The notes: generated by a model from the sequence alone, not told the origin. DNA of 64,000 nucleotides from a bacterium (GCA_004563405.1 SFTH01000008.1:22487-86486); one strand, 5' to 3'. Positions 25,351-34,967 are shown, numbered from the stretch's first letter. Program-made: numbers and translations.

Positions 25351-26320
25351 AATTCGGATCTGCATCCTGAGCGTGGCCCATGTGCACACACCCACCTATG
25401 TGCGCTGCCTCCGGAACAACCCGGGCGCGGAGCTCGTCGGCTTCCACGACGACGTGCCGGAGCGGGCGCAGGCGTTCGCGCTGGCCCACGGCCTGCGACA
25501 CTGGCCGGATCCGTCCGAACTGCTCGCGCAGGACGTGGACGTCGCGCTGGTGTGCTCCGAAAACCGCACGCACGCGCGCTGGATCGCGCTGGCCGCGGAG
25601 GCGGGCGTGGACGTGCTCTGCGAAAAGCCGCTGGGCGTGGAGCGCACGGAGATGGAGGAGACGATCGCCCTGTGCCGGCGAAAGGGCGTCCGGCTGATGA
25701 CCGCCATGTGCAACCGCTACATCCACTCCTTTCAGGAGGCGGCGCGCGCGGTGCAGGCAGGGCGCATCGGCCGGTTGATCGCCGTATTCGCCTCCAACAA
25801 GGGCACGATGCCGGGCGGCTGGTTTACCGATCCGGCGCTCTCCGGCGGCGGATGCGTCATCGACCACACCGTGCATGTGGCGGATCTGATGAACCACCTG
25901 CTGGGCGCGCTCCCGGAGCGGGTCTACGCCCAGGCGGGACACCGGCTCTTTGAGATGGAGGCGGAGGACAGCGCCGTGGTGACCATGCGCTATCCCGGTG
26001 GGATCATCGTGACCCTGGACGCCAGCTGGTCGCGCACGGCGCACTTCCCCTACGGGCGGGATCTCACGCTGCGCTTCGTCGGCACCCGGGGCAGCATCCA
26101 GGTGGACTACTTTGCGGAGCACAACCGCGTGTACGCGCCCGGAGAGCGCATCTTCAGCTACTTCGGCGAGGACAAGGATCAGATGATGATGGACGATTTG
26201 ATCGAGTGCTATCAGACGGGCCGGGACTTCCCCATCCGCGGCGAGGACGGCCGGGACTGCGCCCTGGTGGCGGAGGCGGCATACCGCTCCCTGCGCTCCG
26301 GGCGGGAGGAACGGCTGTGA
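25343..26320 (+). CDS. Gfo/Idh/MocA-family oxidoreductase
   Basis: NAD(P)-dependent sugar or sugar-alcohol dehydrogenase, 325 aa. Rossmann start RKIRICILSVAHVHTPTY (a His-rich variant of the nucleotide loop), catalytic EKP in VLCEKPLGV (about 94-102), and the substrate-site GGGCVIDHTVHVADLMNHL region with the conserved D..H pattern. Second of four family members in the locus. Members oxidise a ring hydroxyl (often C3 of glycosides or inositol); the substrate is unknown. Confidence 0.9.
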   Translation: MRKIRICILSVAHVHTPTYVRCLRNNPGAELVGFHDDVPERAQAFALAHGLRHWPDPSELLAQDVDVALVCSENRTHARWIALAAEAGVDVLCEKPLGVERTEMEETIALCRRKGVRLMTAMCNRYIHSFQEAARAVQAGRIGRLIAVFASNKGTMPGGWFTDPALSGGGCVIDHTVHVADLMNHLLGALPERVYAQAGHRLFEMEAEDSAVVTMRYPGGIIVTLDASWSRTAHFPYGRDLTLRFVGTRGSIQVDYFAEHNRVYAPGERIFSYFGEDKDQMMMDDLIECYQTGRDFPIRGEDGRDCALVAEAAYRSLRSGREERL

Positions 26321-26367
26321 CTTCGCACAAATGACAAGAATGTATTATTTTAGGACAGAATAGATGT

Positions 26368-26396
26368 TTGTCTGTTGGGAGAAAGGCACATATAAT
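26368..26396 (+). promoter_or_regulatory. Internal promoter of the catabolic locus
   Basis: TTGTCT (26368-26373), 17-bp spacer, TATAAT (26391-26396) in an AT-rich gap of 136 bp between two dehydrogenase genes. Confidence 0.55.
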
Positions 26397-26456
26397 GAAA
26401 ACTGAATTCCCGGAGTGAAAACCGGTCGCGACCGGACAACGGAGGTAAATGAAGCA

Positions 26457-27593
26457 ATGATGAACAGCAAACTGAAAGTGGCCATCATCAGCGGCGGCAT
26501 GATCGCCAACGCCGCGCACATTCCCGCCTACCGCAACATGGAGGAATATGTGGACATCGTCGCCGTGTGCGACATCTACGAGCCCTCTGCCCAGGCGACC
26601 GCCCAGCGCTGGAACATTCCCAGCTACTACACGGACGCGGCGGAGATGCTGGAGAAGGAGAAGCCGGATCTGGTGAGCGTGTGCACCTCGAACGCGGCGC
26701 ACAAGTCCATGAGCCTTCTGGCGCTGGAGCACGGCGCGAACGTGCTGTGTGAAAAGCCGCTGGCGCTGACCTGGAGGGACGCAAAGGAGCTCTACGACGC
26801 GGCGGAGCGCGCGGGCCGGAAGCTGGTGGCCTGCCAGAGCGCCCGCTTCACGCCGGAGCATCTGGACGCCCACGAACTGGCACAGAAGGGCTTCCTGGGC
26901 GACGTCTACTTTTCTGAAATCAGCCGCGTGCGCCGCCGGGGCGTGCCCACCTGGGGCAACTTCCACCGCAAGGACATCAACGGCGGCGGCGCGTTCTGCG
27001 ACATCGGCATCCACCTGCTGGACGCGGTGGTCTGGATCATGGGCAACCCGAAGATGGCCAGCGTCTCCGGCGCGATGAGCAGTGTGCTCACCCGCAAGGG
27101 CGAAAACCTCGTCACCTCGCTGGCGGAGGCCGGCGCGCCGCTGGGGCGCTTCGGAAAGGCGTGCAGCTACAAGCCGGAGGAATTTGAAAACGAGGAGTTC
27201 GCCGCAGGTACCATCCGCTTCGAGAACGACGCGATTCTGAACTTCAAGGTCGCCTGGGCGGCGAACCTGCCCAACAGCTCGAGCATCTCCCTCGTCGGAG
27301 ACCGGGCCGGCCTGCTGCTGCCGGAGTTCAAGCTCCTCTCCACCATGGACAAGTACCAGGTGGACATCGACCCCCGGCGCTTCAACGCAGAGCGCAAGTA
27401 CGCAGACAAGACCTTCAACGGCCACTGGCAGCTGGTGGAAAACTACGTCAACGCCCTCCTGGGCAGGGAAGAGCTGATCATCAAGCCCGAGGAGACGCTG
27501 AACGTCAGCGCCATCGTGGACGCGTTCTACCGCTCCGCGCAGCTGCACCGGGAGGTCCGCTTTGACGAGCTGACCGCCGAACCGCGCGCCTGA
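26457..27593 (+). CDS. Gfo/Idh/MocA-family oxidoreductase
   Basis: 378-aa dehydrogenase, the most canonical of the four: nucleotide loop VAIISGGMIANAAHIPAY, catalytic EKP in VLCEKPLALT, and active-site GGGAFCDIGIHLLDAVVWIMG with Asp and His in place. GGAGG lies 11 bases before ATG 26457 (a second ATG follows at once). Has its own promoter at 26368 and is followed 26 bp later by a fourth family member. Probably oxidises the imported sugar or one of its derivatives. Confidence 0.93.
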   Translation: MMNSKLKVAIISGGMIANAAHIPAYRNMEEYVDIVAVCDIYEPSAQATAQRWNIPSYYTDAAEMLEKEKPDLVSVCTSNAAHKSMSLLALEHGANVLCEKPLALTWRDAKELYDAAERAGRKLVACQSARFTPEHLDAHELAQKGFLGDVYFSEISRVRRRGVPTWGNFHRKDINGGGAFCDIGIHLLDAVVWIMGNPKMASVSGAMSSVLTRKGENLVTSLAEAGAPLGRFGKACSYKPEEFENEEFAAGTIRFENDAILNFKVAWAANLPNSSSISLVGDRAGLLLPEFKLLSTMDKYQVDIDPRRFNAERKYADKTFNGHWQLVENYVNALLGREELIIKPEETLNVSAIVDAFYRSAQLHREVRFDELTAEPRA

Positions 27594-27619
27594 GCGGCGC
27601 TGGAAGGGAGGGTTCCGCT

Positions 27620-28744
27620 ATGAAGACTCTGAAGGCGGTGATGATCGGAACGGCGCATGTGCACGTTCTGGAGATCTGCAAGTACGTCAGCGAATGCCCG
27701 GACATGGAGCTGGCCGGCGTCGCGGACACGCCGCCCCTGCGCGCGTCCGACCTGGAGGGCGACAAGCCCTACAGCCGGCGCTGGAATCTGGACTATGTGC
27801 GCCGCTACGGCGTGCGCGTGTACCCGGACTGGGTGGAGATGCTGCGCGCGCTCCGGCCGGATCTGGCCTTCATCACCACGGAGAATCAGATGCACGTGGA
27901 GGCATTCCGGGCCTGCGCGGAGCTGGGCGTCGCGGCGGTGATCGAAAAGCCCATGGCCTGCGACTACGCCCAGGCGCTGGAGATCGCGCGCATCGCCCGG
28001 CGGACGGGCGCGGAGGTCTTCGTCAACTGGCCCATCGCCTGGCGGCCCTGGCTGTACCAGATGAAGGAAGTGCTGGACAGCGGCCGCATGGGCAGGCTGA
28101 TCAAGCTGCGCCACATGGCCGGTCAGACCGGCCCCGTGGGGCCGGGCGCGGTGCACCGGGGCACGGACGGCCACCGGGCCGAGGAGATGACCTCGGCGGA
28201 AAAGGCGAAGATGTGGTGGTATCAGAAGGACTGCGGCGGCGGCGCGTTTCTGGACATGTGCTGCTACGGCAGCATGATGAGCGCCTGGCTCTGCCCGGAG
28301 CCCTGCCAGGCGGTGGCGGCCATGCAGGGCTGCTTCGTGCACGACTGGAGCGACATTGCGGACAACGGCATGATGCTGCTGCGCTTCCCGGGCGCGGCCG
28401 CCGTGGTCGAGGGCACCTGGACGACGCCCGGCGCGGCGATACTGCCCGGCCCGGAGATCTTCTGCCGCTCCGGCGTGATCTCCTGCGAGCGCCGCGGCGA
28501 CGAAGTTGTGGTGAAGCTGACGGACCTCTATGGAAATACCGAATATCTCGCGCCGCAGGCGGCGGACGCGGGGCGCAAAAACATCGCCTGCGCCTTCTCC
28601 CAGTACCGCCTGAACGGGCGGGAGATGCCGGAGATGACGCGGCTCGATCTCAACCTGCGGGTGATGGCGATCGTGGACGCGGGCCTGCGCGCGGCGCGCA
28701 GCGGCAGGACGGAGACGGTGGACAGCGCGGTCTGGGGAGGCTGA
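27620..28744 (+). CDS. Gfo/Idh/MocA-family oxidoreductase
   Basis: 374-aa dehydrogenase. N terminus KAVMIGTAHVHVLEIC resembles the product of 25343 (same GTAHVH/SVAHVH variant loop), so the two are probably a paralogous pair. EKP is present as VIEKPMACDY; the substrate-site segment is CGGGAFLDMCCYGSMMSAWL, where the usual DxxxH has become D..CC..., so substrate or chemistry may differ. Ribosome site GGAGGG. Directly upstream of the radical enzyme pair. Confidence 0.9.
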   Translation: MKTLKAVMIGTAHVHVLEICKYVSECPDMELAGVADTPPLRASDLEGDKPYSRRWNLDYVRRYGVRVYPDWVEMLRALRPDLAFITTENQMHVEAFRACAELGVAAVIEKPMACDYAQALEIARIARRTGAEVFVNWPIAWRPWLYQMKEVLDSGRMGRLIKLRHMAGQTGPVGPGAVHRGTDGHRAEEMTSAEKAKMWWYQKDCGGGAFLDMCCYGSMMSAWLCPEPCQAVAAMQGCFVHDWSDIADNGMMLLRFPGAAAVVEGTWTTPGAAILPGPEIFCRSGVISCERRGDEVVVKLTDLYGNTEYLAPQAADAGRKNIACAFSQYRLNGREMPEMTRLDLNLRVMAIVDAGLRAARSGRTETVDSAVWGG

Positions 28745-28749
28745 TACGC

Positions 28750-29598
28750 ATGGACAGGACGGCAATCATTGCGGACATTCAGAGAAGCTCCGTGCACGAC
28801 GGCCCCGGCTTCCGCACGACGGTGTTCTTCAAGGGCTGCCAGTTGAACTGCGCCTGGTGCCACAACCCCGAAACCATCGCCTTCGAGCCCCAGATCCTGC
28901 ACTATCCCGAAAAGTGCATCGGCTGCGGGCACTGCGCGGAGGGCTGCTTCTCGGGCGCGAAGGTCGTCTGCGGGCGGAAAATGACCGTGGAGGACGTCTT
29001 TCGGGAAATCGAACTGGACCGGCCGTACTACGGAAGCGAGGGGGGCGTGACCCTCTCCGGCGGCGAGCCCCTGTGCCAGGCGGCGTTTGCGCGGGCGCTG
29101 GCGGAGAAGTGCGCCGCAGAGGGCATACGCTGCGCCATGGAGAGCAACCTCTACGCCCCGTGGAGCGCAGCCGAACCGGTGATCTCGCGGCTCTCGCTGC
29201 TGATGTCCGACCTGAAAATCTGGGACGAGGAACAGCACGCGCGCTGGACGGGCGCCTCCAACCGGAGAATCCGGGAAAATCTGCTGCGCACGGCGGATGC
29301 GGGCGTTCCCCTCGTGCTGCGCACGCCGGTGATTCCCGGCGTAAACGACACGCCCGGCGAAATCGCATCCATCGCCCGCTTCGCCGCGGGCCTTTCAAAC
29401 CTCAAATACTACGAGCTGCTGAGCTATCATCCCCTGGGTCTCTCCAAGGCGAAGGCACTGGGGATGGAGATGACCGAATTTGAAAAGCCCACCCGGGAAC
29501 GGATGGAGATGCTTCTGGATGTGGCGGCGGAGGCGGGCGTTCCCGTTCGGATCAACGGAATGCGCGCGGAGACCTTTGCGAAGGGGAGAGATGTATGA
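28750..29598 (+). CDS. Glycyl-radical enzyme activating protein (radical SAM)
   Basis: Abstracts a hydrogen from the C-terminal glycine of the partner enzyme encoded next (overlap 4 bp). 282 aa. The S-adenosylmethionine cluster motif CX3CX2C is Cys30-Cys34-Cys37 (KGCQLNCAWCHNPE). A ferredoxin-type insert follows with Cys56, 59, 62, 66 (CIGCGHCAEGC) and a lone Cys74. GGVTLSGGEP is the SAM-binding GGE motif. Most activases of the dehydratase/lyase branch carry two ferredoxin clusters and PflA none; this one has room for a single cluster only. Confidence 0.95.
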   Translation: MDRTAIIADIQRSSVHDGPGFRTTVFFKGCQLNCAWCHNPETIAFEPQILHYPEKCIGCGHCAEGCFSGAKVVCGRKMTVEDVFREIELDRPYYGSEGGVTLSGGEPLCQAAFARALAEKCAAEGIRCAMESNLYAPWSAAEPVISRLSLLMSDLKIWDEEQHARWTGASNRRIRENLLRTADAGVPLVLRTPVIPGVNDTPGEIASIARFAAGLSNLKYYELLSYHPLGLSKAKALGMEMTEFEKPTRERMEMLLDVAAEAGVPVRINGMRAETFAKGRDV

Positions 29599-31751
29599 GC
29601 AGGCTGAACTATCAGGACAGAATGGATCTGCTGCGGGAGACGAAGCAGAGACACACCTTCGAAAAGCGGGCGCAGAAGGGCTACACCGACGAGGACGACT
29701 ACGGAAACATTCCGGTTCCGGAGGATTTCCACTATGCGCCCGAGTCCAACTGCATAAACGGAGGCATCTACGGCTACGACGGCCTCTCCCGGGCCTTCGC
29801 GGGCATGCTGGACGCCTATCCCATCTACGTCGATCCGATGGAGATCCTCTGCGGCCGCTGGAGCAAGCTGCTGACCGATTACCGCATTTCGACCCGCTGG
29901 AACGAGGTGGACTACCCCTACGACGAGCTCAAGCCGCTGCAGAAGCTCTACAACATCACCTCGGGAATCGAAAACGAGGCCCACTGCACGCCGGATTTCA
30001 GAATCGGGCTGGAGCTGGGCTTCGGCGGCCTCCTGGACAAGCTGCGCCACTGGCGCGACCGCAACCCGGATAAGCGCGCGTACTACGACGCGGAGGAGCG
30101 CGTGGTGCTGGCCATCCAGCGCTACATCGGCAGGTGCATCGCGCGGATCCGCGAGCTGCTGGCCGCGGAGGCGCGGCCGGAGATTCAGGAGAGCCTGCGC
30201 GAAATGCTCGCGGCGAACGAACACATCGTCAGCGATCCGCCGTCGACCTTCCTGGAGGCCTGCCAGTGGACGGCCCACTTCGCCTGCGTCTCCCGGGCCT
30301 ACAACCGCGACGGCGCGGGCTACCAGCTGGACGTGGTTCTCACGCCCTACTACGAGCGCGACCTGGCTGCGGGCCGTCTCGACGACGACAAGGCGCGCTT
30401 CATTCTGGCGAACCTTCTGCTCATCGACACGCGCTACTACCAGCTCTCGGGCGTGGACGCGCAGGACAGGGACCAGACCTGCCGCCTGTCCTATCTGATT
30501 CTGGAGGCAGCGCATCTGCTCAACGGCTCGGCGAACCTGACCGTGCGGGTACACGACAACGTCTCCAGGGACTACCTGCGCACGGCCGTGGAATATCTGT
30601 TCCGGGACCGCAAGGCATGGCCGCGCTTCTGCGGCGACGACGCGCTGGTGCGCGGCTACATGAAAAACGACGGCGTGGACAAGGCCATCGCCCGCGAGCG
30701 CGTGGCCTCCGGCTGCAACTGGCTCTGCGTCCCCGGGCGGGAGTACTGCATCAACGACACCGTGAAGATCAACATCGCGAAGGTGTTCGACGTGGCCCTG
30801 CACGACATGCTGGAGCACGAGGAGTCCCCGGACACGCAAAAGCTGTTTGACTGTTACGACCGCCACCTCAGGCGCGCGGTAGAGGCGACGGCGAAGGGCG
30901 TGAACCTGCACATCGACCATGCGCAGGACGTGCAGCCGGAGCTTCTGCTGAACCTGATGACCCACGGCAGCATCGAACGGGGCGAGGATATCTCCCGCTG
31001 CGCGCAGCTGCACACCGTGGGCGTGGACGGCGCGGGACTCGCCATCGTGGCGGACTCCTTCGCGGCGCTGGAGCAGCGCATCGAGCGCGAGGGACGCACC
31101 GGCTGGCGGGAGGTGGAAGCGGCGCTTGCGGGCAACTTTACGGGCACGGAGGGCGAACGGATGCGCGCGATGCTCGCCGCCTCGGAGCGCTACTGCCAGG
31201 GCGGCAGCCTGGGCGACCGATGGGCCCGCCGCCTGACGGATCAGTTTACGGAAATGGTACACAGCTACCCCATGCCGGCGGGCCGGCAGCTGGTACCCGG
31301 CTGGTTCTCCTGGTCGCGCACGATCCTCTACGGCGCGTGCGTGGGCGCGACGCCGAACGGCCGCCGCGCCGGAGAGCCCATTTCCCACGGCGCGAATCCC
31401 GAGCCGGGCTTCCGGAAGGACGGTGCGGTCACGGCGCAGTCCACGGGCATTGCGATGGCGCAGCCGATGTGCGGAAACACGGCGCCGCTGCAGCTGGAAT
31501 TCGACCCGAAGATGTCGGAGGAGGAGGGCGGAATCGAGCGCATCCTGCAACTGATCCTGGAGCACTTCCGCCTGGGCGGAACGCTGATCAACATCAACGT
31601 CCTGGACGGCGAAAAGCTGCTGGCAGCCCACGCGAATCCGGACCTCTATCCGGACCTGGTGGTGCGGGTGACGGGCTTCACCGCCTATTTCGTCTCCCTG
31701 TCCCCCCGCTTCCGCCAGCTGGTGGTGGATCGCTTCCTCAACGGCTTCTGA
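29595..31751 (+). CDS. Glycyl radical enzyme of unknown substrate
   Basis: PFL-like ten-stranded barrel enzyme, 718 aa, shorter than most members (about 750-850). The radical site is Gly694 in RVTGFTAYF near the C terminus. The thiyl residue is Cys374 in RVASGCNWLCVPGREYC; dehydratase and lyase members have GC[VI]E with a glutamate base two residues after Cys, here it is Cys-Asn-Trp, and PFL has adjacent Cys-Cys. So it fits neither known active-site pattern. Its neighbours (four Gfo/Idh/MocA proteins, TIM-barrel epimerases, a sugar importer, NagA/ROK) suggest radical cleavage or rearrangement of a sugar-derived intermediate. Confidence 0.93.
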   Translation: MSRLNYQDRMDLLRETKQRHTFEKRAQKGYTDEDDYGNIPVPEDFHYAPESNCINGGIYGYDGLSRAFAGMLDAYPIYVDPMEILCGRWSKLLTDYRISTRWNEVDYPYDELKPLQKLYNITSGIENEAHCTPDFRIGLELGFGGLLDKLRHWRDRNPDKRAYYDAEERVVLAIQRYIGRCIARIRELLAAEARPEIQESLREMLAANEHIVSDPPSTFLEACQWTAHFACVSRAYNRDGAGYQLDVVLTPYYERDLAAGRLDDDKARFILANLLLIDTRYYQLSGVDAQDRDQTCRLSYLILEAAHLLNGSANLTVRVHDNVSRDYLRTAVEYLFRDRKAWPRFCGDDALVRGYMKNDGVDKAIARERVASGCNWLCVPGREYCINDTVKINIAKVFDVALHDMLEHEESPDTQKLFDCYDRHLRRAVEATAKGVNLHIDHAQDVQPELLLNLMTHGSIERGEDISRCAQLHTVGVDGAGLAIVADSFAALEQRIEREGRTGWREVEAALAGNFTGTEGERMRAMLAASERYCQGGSLGDRWARRLTDQFTEMVHSYPMPAGRQLVPGWFSWSRTILYGACVGATPNGRRAGEPISHGANPEPGFRKDGAVTAQSTGIAMAQPMCGNTAPLQLEFDPKMSEEEGGIERILQLILEHFRLGGTLININVLDGEKLLAAHANPDLYPDLVVRVTGFTAYFVSLSPRFRQLVVDRFLNGF

Positions 31752-31811
31752 TTGCGCCGGGCAATGTTAAAATAGCATAATATATTCTGTTGAACAGGAT
31801 AATTTTGTCGC

Positions 31812-31840
31812 TTGAATCCGGTGCTGTTTTCACTTAAGAT
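31812..31840 (+). promoter_or_regulatory. Candidate promoter for the Gld-type ABC genes
   Basis: TTGAAT (31812-31817), 17-bp spacer, TAAGAT (31835-31840), in an AT-rich gap after the radical enzyme. Confidence 0.4.
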
Positions 31841-31892
31841 CGTAACATCAAAATGTATGGCTACTTTTGCGCGGGAGGAGATGAATGTCGTG

Positions 31893-32840
31893 ATGATCGA
31901 GGTGCGCGGCCTCACCAAACGCTACGGTCGGAAGCTGGCGATTCAGGACGTGAGCTTTGCGATCGGCCAAAATGAAATCGTGGGCCTTCTGGGCCTCAAC
32001 GGCGCGGGAAAGTCGACGACCATGAACATCATCTCCGGCTACATCGGCCCGACCAGCGGCGACGTGCGGATCGGAGACTGCGACATCCTGCAGGATTCCC
32101 GGCGCGCGCGCGCGCTGGTGGGATACCTCCCGGAGCAGCCGCCCCTGTACGGGGACATGACGGTGGAGGAATACCTCCGCTTCGTGGAAAGGCTCTACCG
32201 CCGCCGCGCAGACCGGGCGCACATGGATCGGGTGCTCGAAATGACGGGCCTGAGCGGGGTGCGCGGCCGCCTGATCCGGAATCTCTCCAAGGGCTACCGG
32301 CAGCGCGTCGGCGTGGCCCAGGCCATCCTTCCCGAGCCCCGCGTCCTGGTTCTGGACGAGCCCTGCGTGGGACTGGATCCCACGCAGATCATTGAAATGC
32401 GCACGCTGATCCGCACCGTCTCCCAGGAGATGACAGTCATCCTCTCCTCCCACATCCTCACGGAAATCCAGGCAGTCTGCTCGCGCGTGCTGGTGCTCAA
32501 CGAAGGTCGGCTCATCGCCGACGACTCTCCGGAGCATCTGGCCAGCCGGATGCACGGCCGTCGCCGGACGCAATTGCGGGTGCAGGGCGAAATGGAAGAA
32601 ATTCGCGCCGCCCTCGCGAACATTCCCGGCGTGACGCGCGTTGAATGTGCCGGCCAGCGGGAGTACGGCAGCTGGGACTTTTCGGTGGAAGCTGCGGGCG
32701 AGCGGGACGTGCGCGTGGACGCCTTCGAGGCGCTCTCCGCAGCGCACCTGCCCATCCTGACGGCCGGAACCGGCGAGGGCTCCCTGGAGTGCGCGTTCAT
32801 CGAGCTGCTGGAGGGCGGCGAAGGGAGGGACACGGCATGA
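31893..32840 (+). CDS. ABC transporter ATP-binding protein (GldA/ABC-2 type)
   Basis: 315-aa ATPase: Walker A GLNGAGKSTT, signature LSKGYRQRVGVAQA, Walker B VLVLDEPCVGLDP, then a C-terminal domain of about 85 residues. I start at ATG 31893 (MIEVRGLTKRYG is the usual N terminus); GTG 31890 or ATG 31881 are possible, with GGGAGGAG just upstream of the last. It forms an exporter-type complex with the next gene. Order ATPase-permease-GldG-like-DUF4340-like is a known exporter/gliding-associated module of unknown cargo in Firmicutes. Confidence 0.92.
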   Translation: MIEVRGLTKRYGRKLAIQDVSFAIGQNEIVGLLGLNGAGKSTTMNIISGYIGPTSGDVRIGDCDILQDSRRARALVGYLPEQPPLYGDMTVEEYLRFVERLYRRRADRAHMDRVLEMTGLSGVRGRLIRNLSKGYRQRVGVAQAILPEPRVLVLDEPCVGLDPTQIIEMRTLIRTVSQEMTVILSSHILTEIQAVCSRVLVLNEGRLIADDSPEHLASRMHGRRRTQLRVQGEMEEIRAALANIPGVTRVECAGQREYGSWDFSVEAAGERDVRVDAFEALSAAHLPILTAGTGEGSLECAFIELLEGGEGRDTA

Positions 32841-33541
32841 AAGCAATCTTCCTTCGTGAACTGCGCGCCTACTTCAAGGGCCCACTGGGCTTCGTCTTCA
32901 TCGGCGCAAGCTGCCTGTTCTCCGGCCTTTACTTCTATGCCTACAATCTTTATGCAGGTTCGACCAGCTTTTCGAGCCTGTTCTCCACCATGTTTTCCGT
33001 GGTGCTGTTTCTGATTCCCGTGCTGACCATGCGCCTGCTGAGCGAGGAGCGCCGTCAGCGGACGGACCAGCTGCTGATGACGGCGCCCGTCTCCAGCCTG
33101 GAGATCTCTTTGGGCAAGTACCTCTCGGCCCTGTGCGTGTATGTGCTCGCCACGGCCTCGACGCTGCTGGACGCGCTGGTATTCAGCGCCATCGCCCGGG
33201 TGAACTGGGTGCTGGTCGCGGGCAACTACACGGGGCTGCTCCTGCTGGGCGCGGCGCTGATCGCCATCTGCATGTTCCTCTCCTCCCTCACGGAGAGCCA
33301 GCTGATTGCCGCCGTGAGCGGTTTCTGCGTAAGCCTCATGGTCATTCTGACGGATGCGCTCGCGCCGCTGGTGGACAGCCCTGCGGTTCAGACCGTCCTG
33401 GGGTGGATCAATTTCTCCACGCGGTACACGCCCTTCACCTACGGTGTGTTCGCCCTGGAGAACGCCGTATTCTTCCTGAGCATCGCCGCGCTGTTCGTCT
33501 ATCTGACGGTTGCGCGCCTGGAACGCAGGAGGTGGAGCTGA
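32837..33541 (+). CDS. ABC-2 type permease (GldF-like)
   Basis: 234 aa with six hydrophobic segments; begins KAIFLRELRAYFKGPLG, typical of GldF/ABC-2 permeases, and has the EERRQRTDQLLMTAPVS coupling loop. Overlaps the ATPase gene by 4 bp. Partner of 31893. Confidence 0.9.
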   Translation: MKAIFLRELRAYFKGPLGFVFIGASCLFSGLYFYAYNLYAGSTSFSSLFSTMFSVVLFLIPVLTMRLLSEERRQRTDQLLMTAPVSSLEISLGKYLSALCVYVLATASTLLDALVFSAIARVNWVLVAGNYTGLLLLGAALIAICMFLSSLTESQLIAAVSGFCVSLMVILTDALAPLVDSPAVQTVLGWINFSTRYTPFTYGVFALENAVFFLSIAALFVYLTVARLERRRWS

Positions 33542-33542
33542 G

Positions 33543-34967
33543 ATGAAAAACGCCGTTCGTTCGATGCGCCGGATTCACACCCTTCAGGTGATCGTCGTCA
33601 TCCTGCTGATTGTCGCGCTGAACGCCGTCGCCGTGGGCCTGTCCCGCCGCTTTCCGCTCAGCGCCGACCTGACGGCCAACCGCCGCTACGCGCTCTCGGA
33701 CGCGAGCAAGTCCTTCCTGTCCGGGCTGGACAGGGAGATCGACGTGTATGTGCTCGCCCGCGAGGAAACCTTCTCGCAGGCCTCCACCTACACGAGCTAT
33801 GTGCACGTCCTGCTCCAGCAGTACGCCCAGTATGACCGCGTGCACCTTCACTATGTGGACTACGCGCTGGACCCGACCTTTGCGGCGCAGTACCCGGGGC
33901 TTTCACTTTCGGAAAACGGCATCGTCGTCGAATGTGAGGGCCGCGCGGAGGCGCTGGAGATCAGCGACCTGTTTGAATACTCCTACTCCGCGACGAACGA
34001 GATTCAGGTGACGTCGATCGCGGAGGCGCGCCTGGCCTCGACGATCTCCCGGGTGCTCCAGCAGGAGCACATTCGCGCCGCGATTCTCACGGGCAACGGC
34101 GCGCAGGCGCTGGAGGGATTGCGGGAGCTGCTGGAGGCCAACGGCTTTGAGGTCGGCGAGTGCAGCCTGACCCTGGAGCGCTTCGACCCCGACGTGGAGC
34201 TGATGATCCTCGCCGCGCCGACGGCCGATCTCACCGGGAGCCAGCTGGCGGGGCTGGAGGCCTGGCTGAAGAACGACGGCAACTATGGAAAAACGCTGTT
34301 CTACGCGGCGGACATCTCCCAACCGGAGCTTTCCGTGCTGGAGAGCTTTTTGAAGGACTGGGGCGTCAGCGTGGACGACGGCGCGGTGTTTGAAACCTCC
34401 GCTGCGCGCACCACGCAGAATCAACCCTTCTTTGCCACGGTGGAATTTGCCGGCGCGGACGCCGCCGAGGGCTTTGAGGACGCCGATACCCCGATCGTCG
34501 CGCCCATGGCGCGCCCGCTCACGCTGCGCTTCTCCTTCCAGGAGGGCTACCAGACCCACACCCTGCTGCAATTCTCCGAGACCAGCGGCGTGCGCCCCTC
34601 GGACGCGTCCCGGGACTTCTCCGCGGACGACGCAACCCGCCGCGGACCCATCCCGGCGCTGGTGGAATGTACGCGCACCGCGGGCGGCGAAGCCTCCCGC
34701 ATCTACGTCTCCGGCTCCACGCTGCTGCTGGACAGCACGATCATCGGCGGCAACGTCTATCTGAACCGTCAGTATCTGCTCAGGCTGTTCTCCAATCTCG
34801 GCGGCGGAACGGATCTCACCAACTTCACCGGCAAGAAGCTGACAGACGAGACGGTCCACATTCCCACGGCGACGGCAAACGTTCTGGGCGTGCTGCTCGC
34901 ACTGGCGCTGCCGTGCGCTCTGATCGCTGCGGGCATCGTCATTCTGGTTCGAAGGAGAAGGCTCTGA
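33543..34967 (+). CDS. GldG-like ABC transporter auxiliary protein
   Basis: 474 aa: N-terminal membrane anchor (about 15-35), long extracytoplasmic region with ABC-type-uncharacterised domain features (NRRYALSDASKSFL, IDVYVLARE), and a C-terminal membrane anchor (about 447-468) ending in RRRRL. Matches the layout of GldG/DUF4350-like partners of ABC-2 exporters. Start ATG one base after the permease stop. Confidence 0.8.
   Translation: MKNAVRSMRRIHTLQVIVVILLIVALNAVAVGLSRRFPLSADLTANRRYALSDASKSFLSGLDREIDVYVLAREETFSQASTYTSYVHVLLQQYAQYDRVHLHYVDYALDPTFAAQYPGLSLSENGIVVECEGRAEALEISDLFEYSYSATNEIQVTSIAEARLASTISRVLQQEHIRAAILTGNGAQALEGLRELLEANGFEVGECSLTLERFDPDVELMILAAPTADLTGSQLAGLEAWLKNDGNYGKTLFYAADISQPELSVLESFLKDWGVSVDDGAVFETSAARTTQNQPFFATVEFAGADAAEGFEDADTPIVAPMARPLTLRFSFQEGYQTHTLLQFSETSGVRPSDASRDFSADDATRRGPIPALVECTRTAGGEASRIYVSGSTLLLDSTIIGGNVYLNRQYLLRLFSNLGGGTDLTNFTGKKLTDETVHIPTATANVLGVLLALALPCALIAAGIVILVRRRRL

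Noticed and set aside
29427..31631. 734-codon minus-strand frame opposite the glycyl radical enzyme
   Set aside because: Shadow caused by third-position GC bias; the + strand gene has all family motifs.
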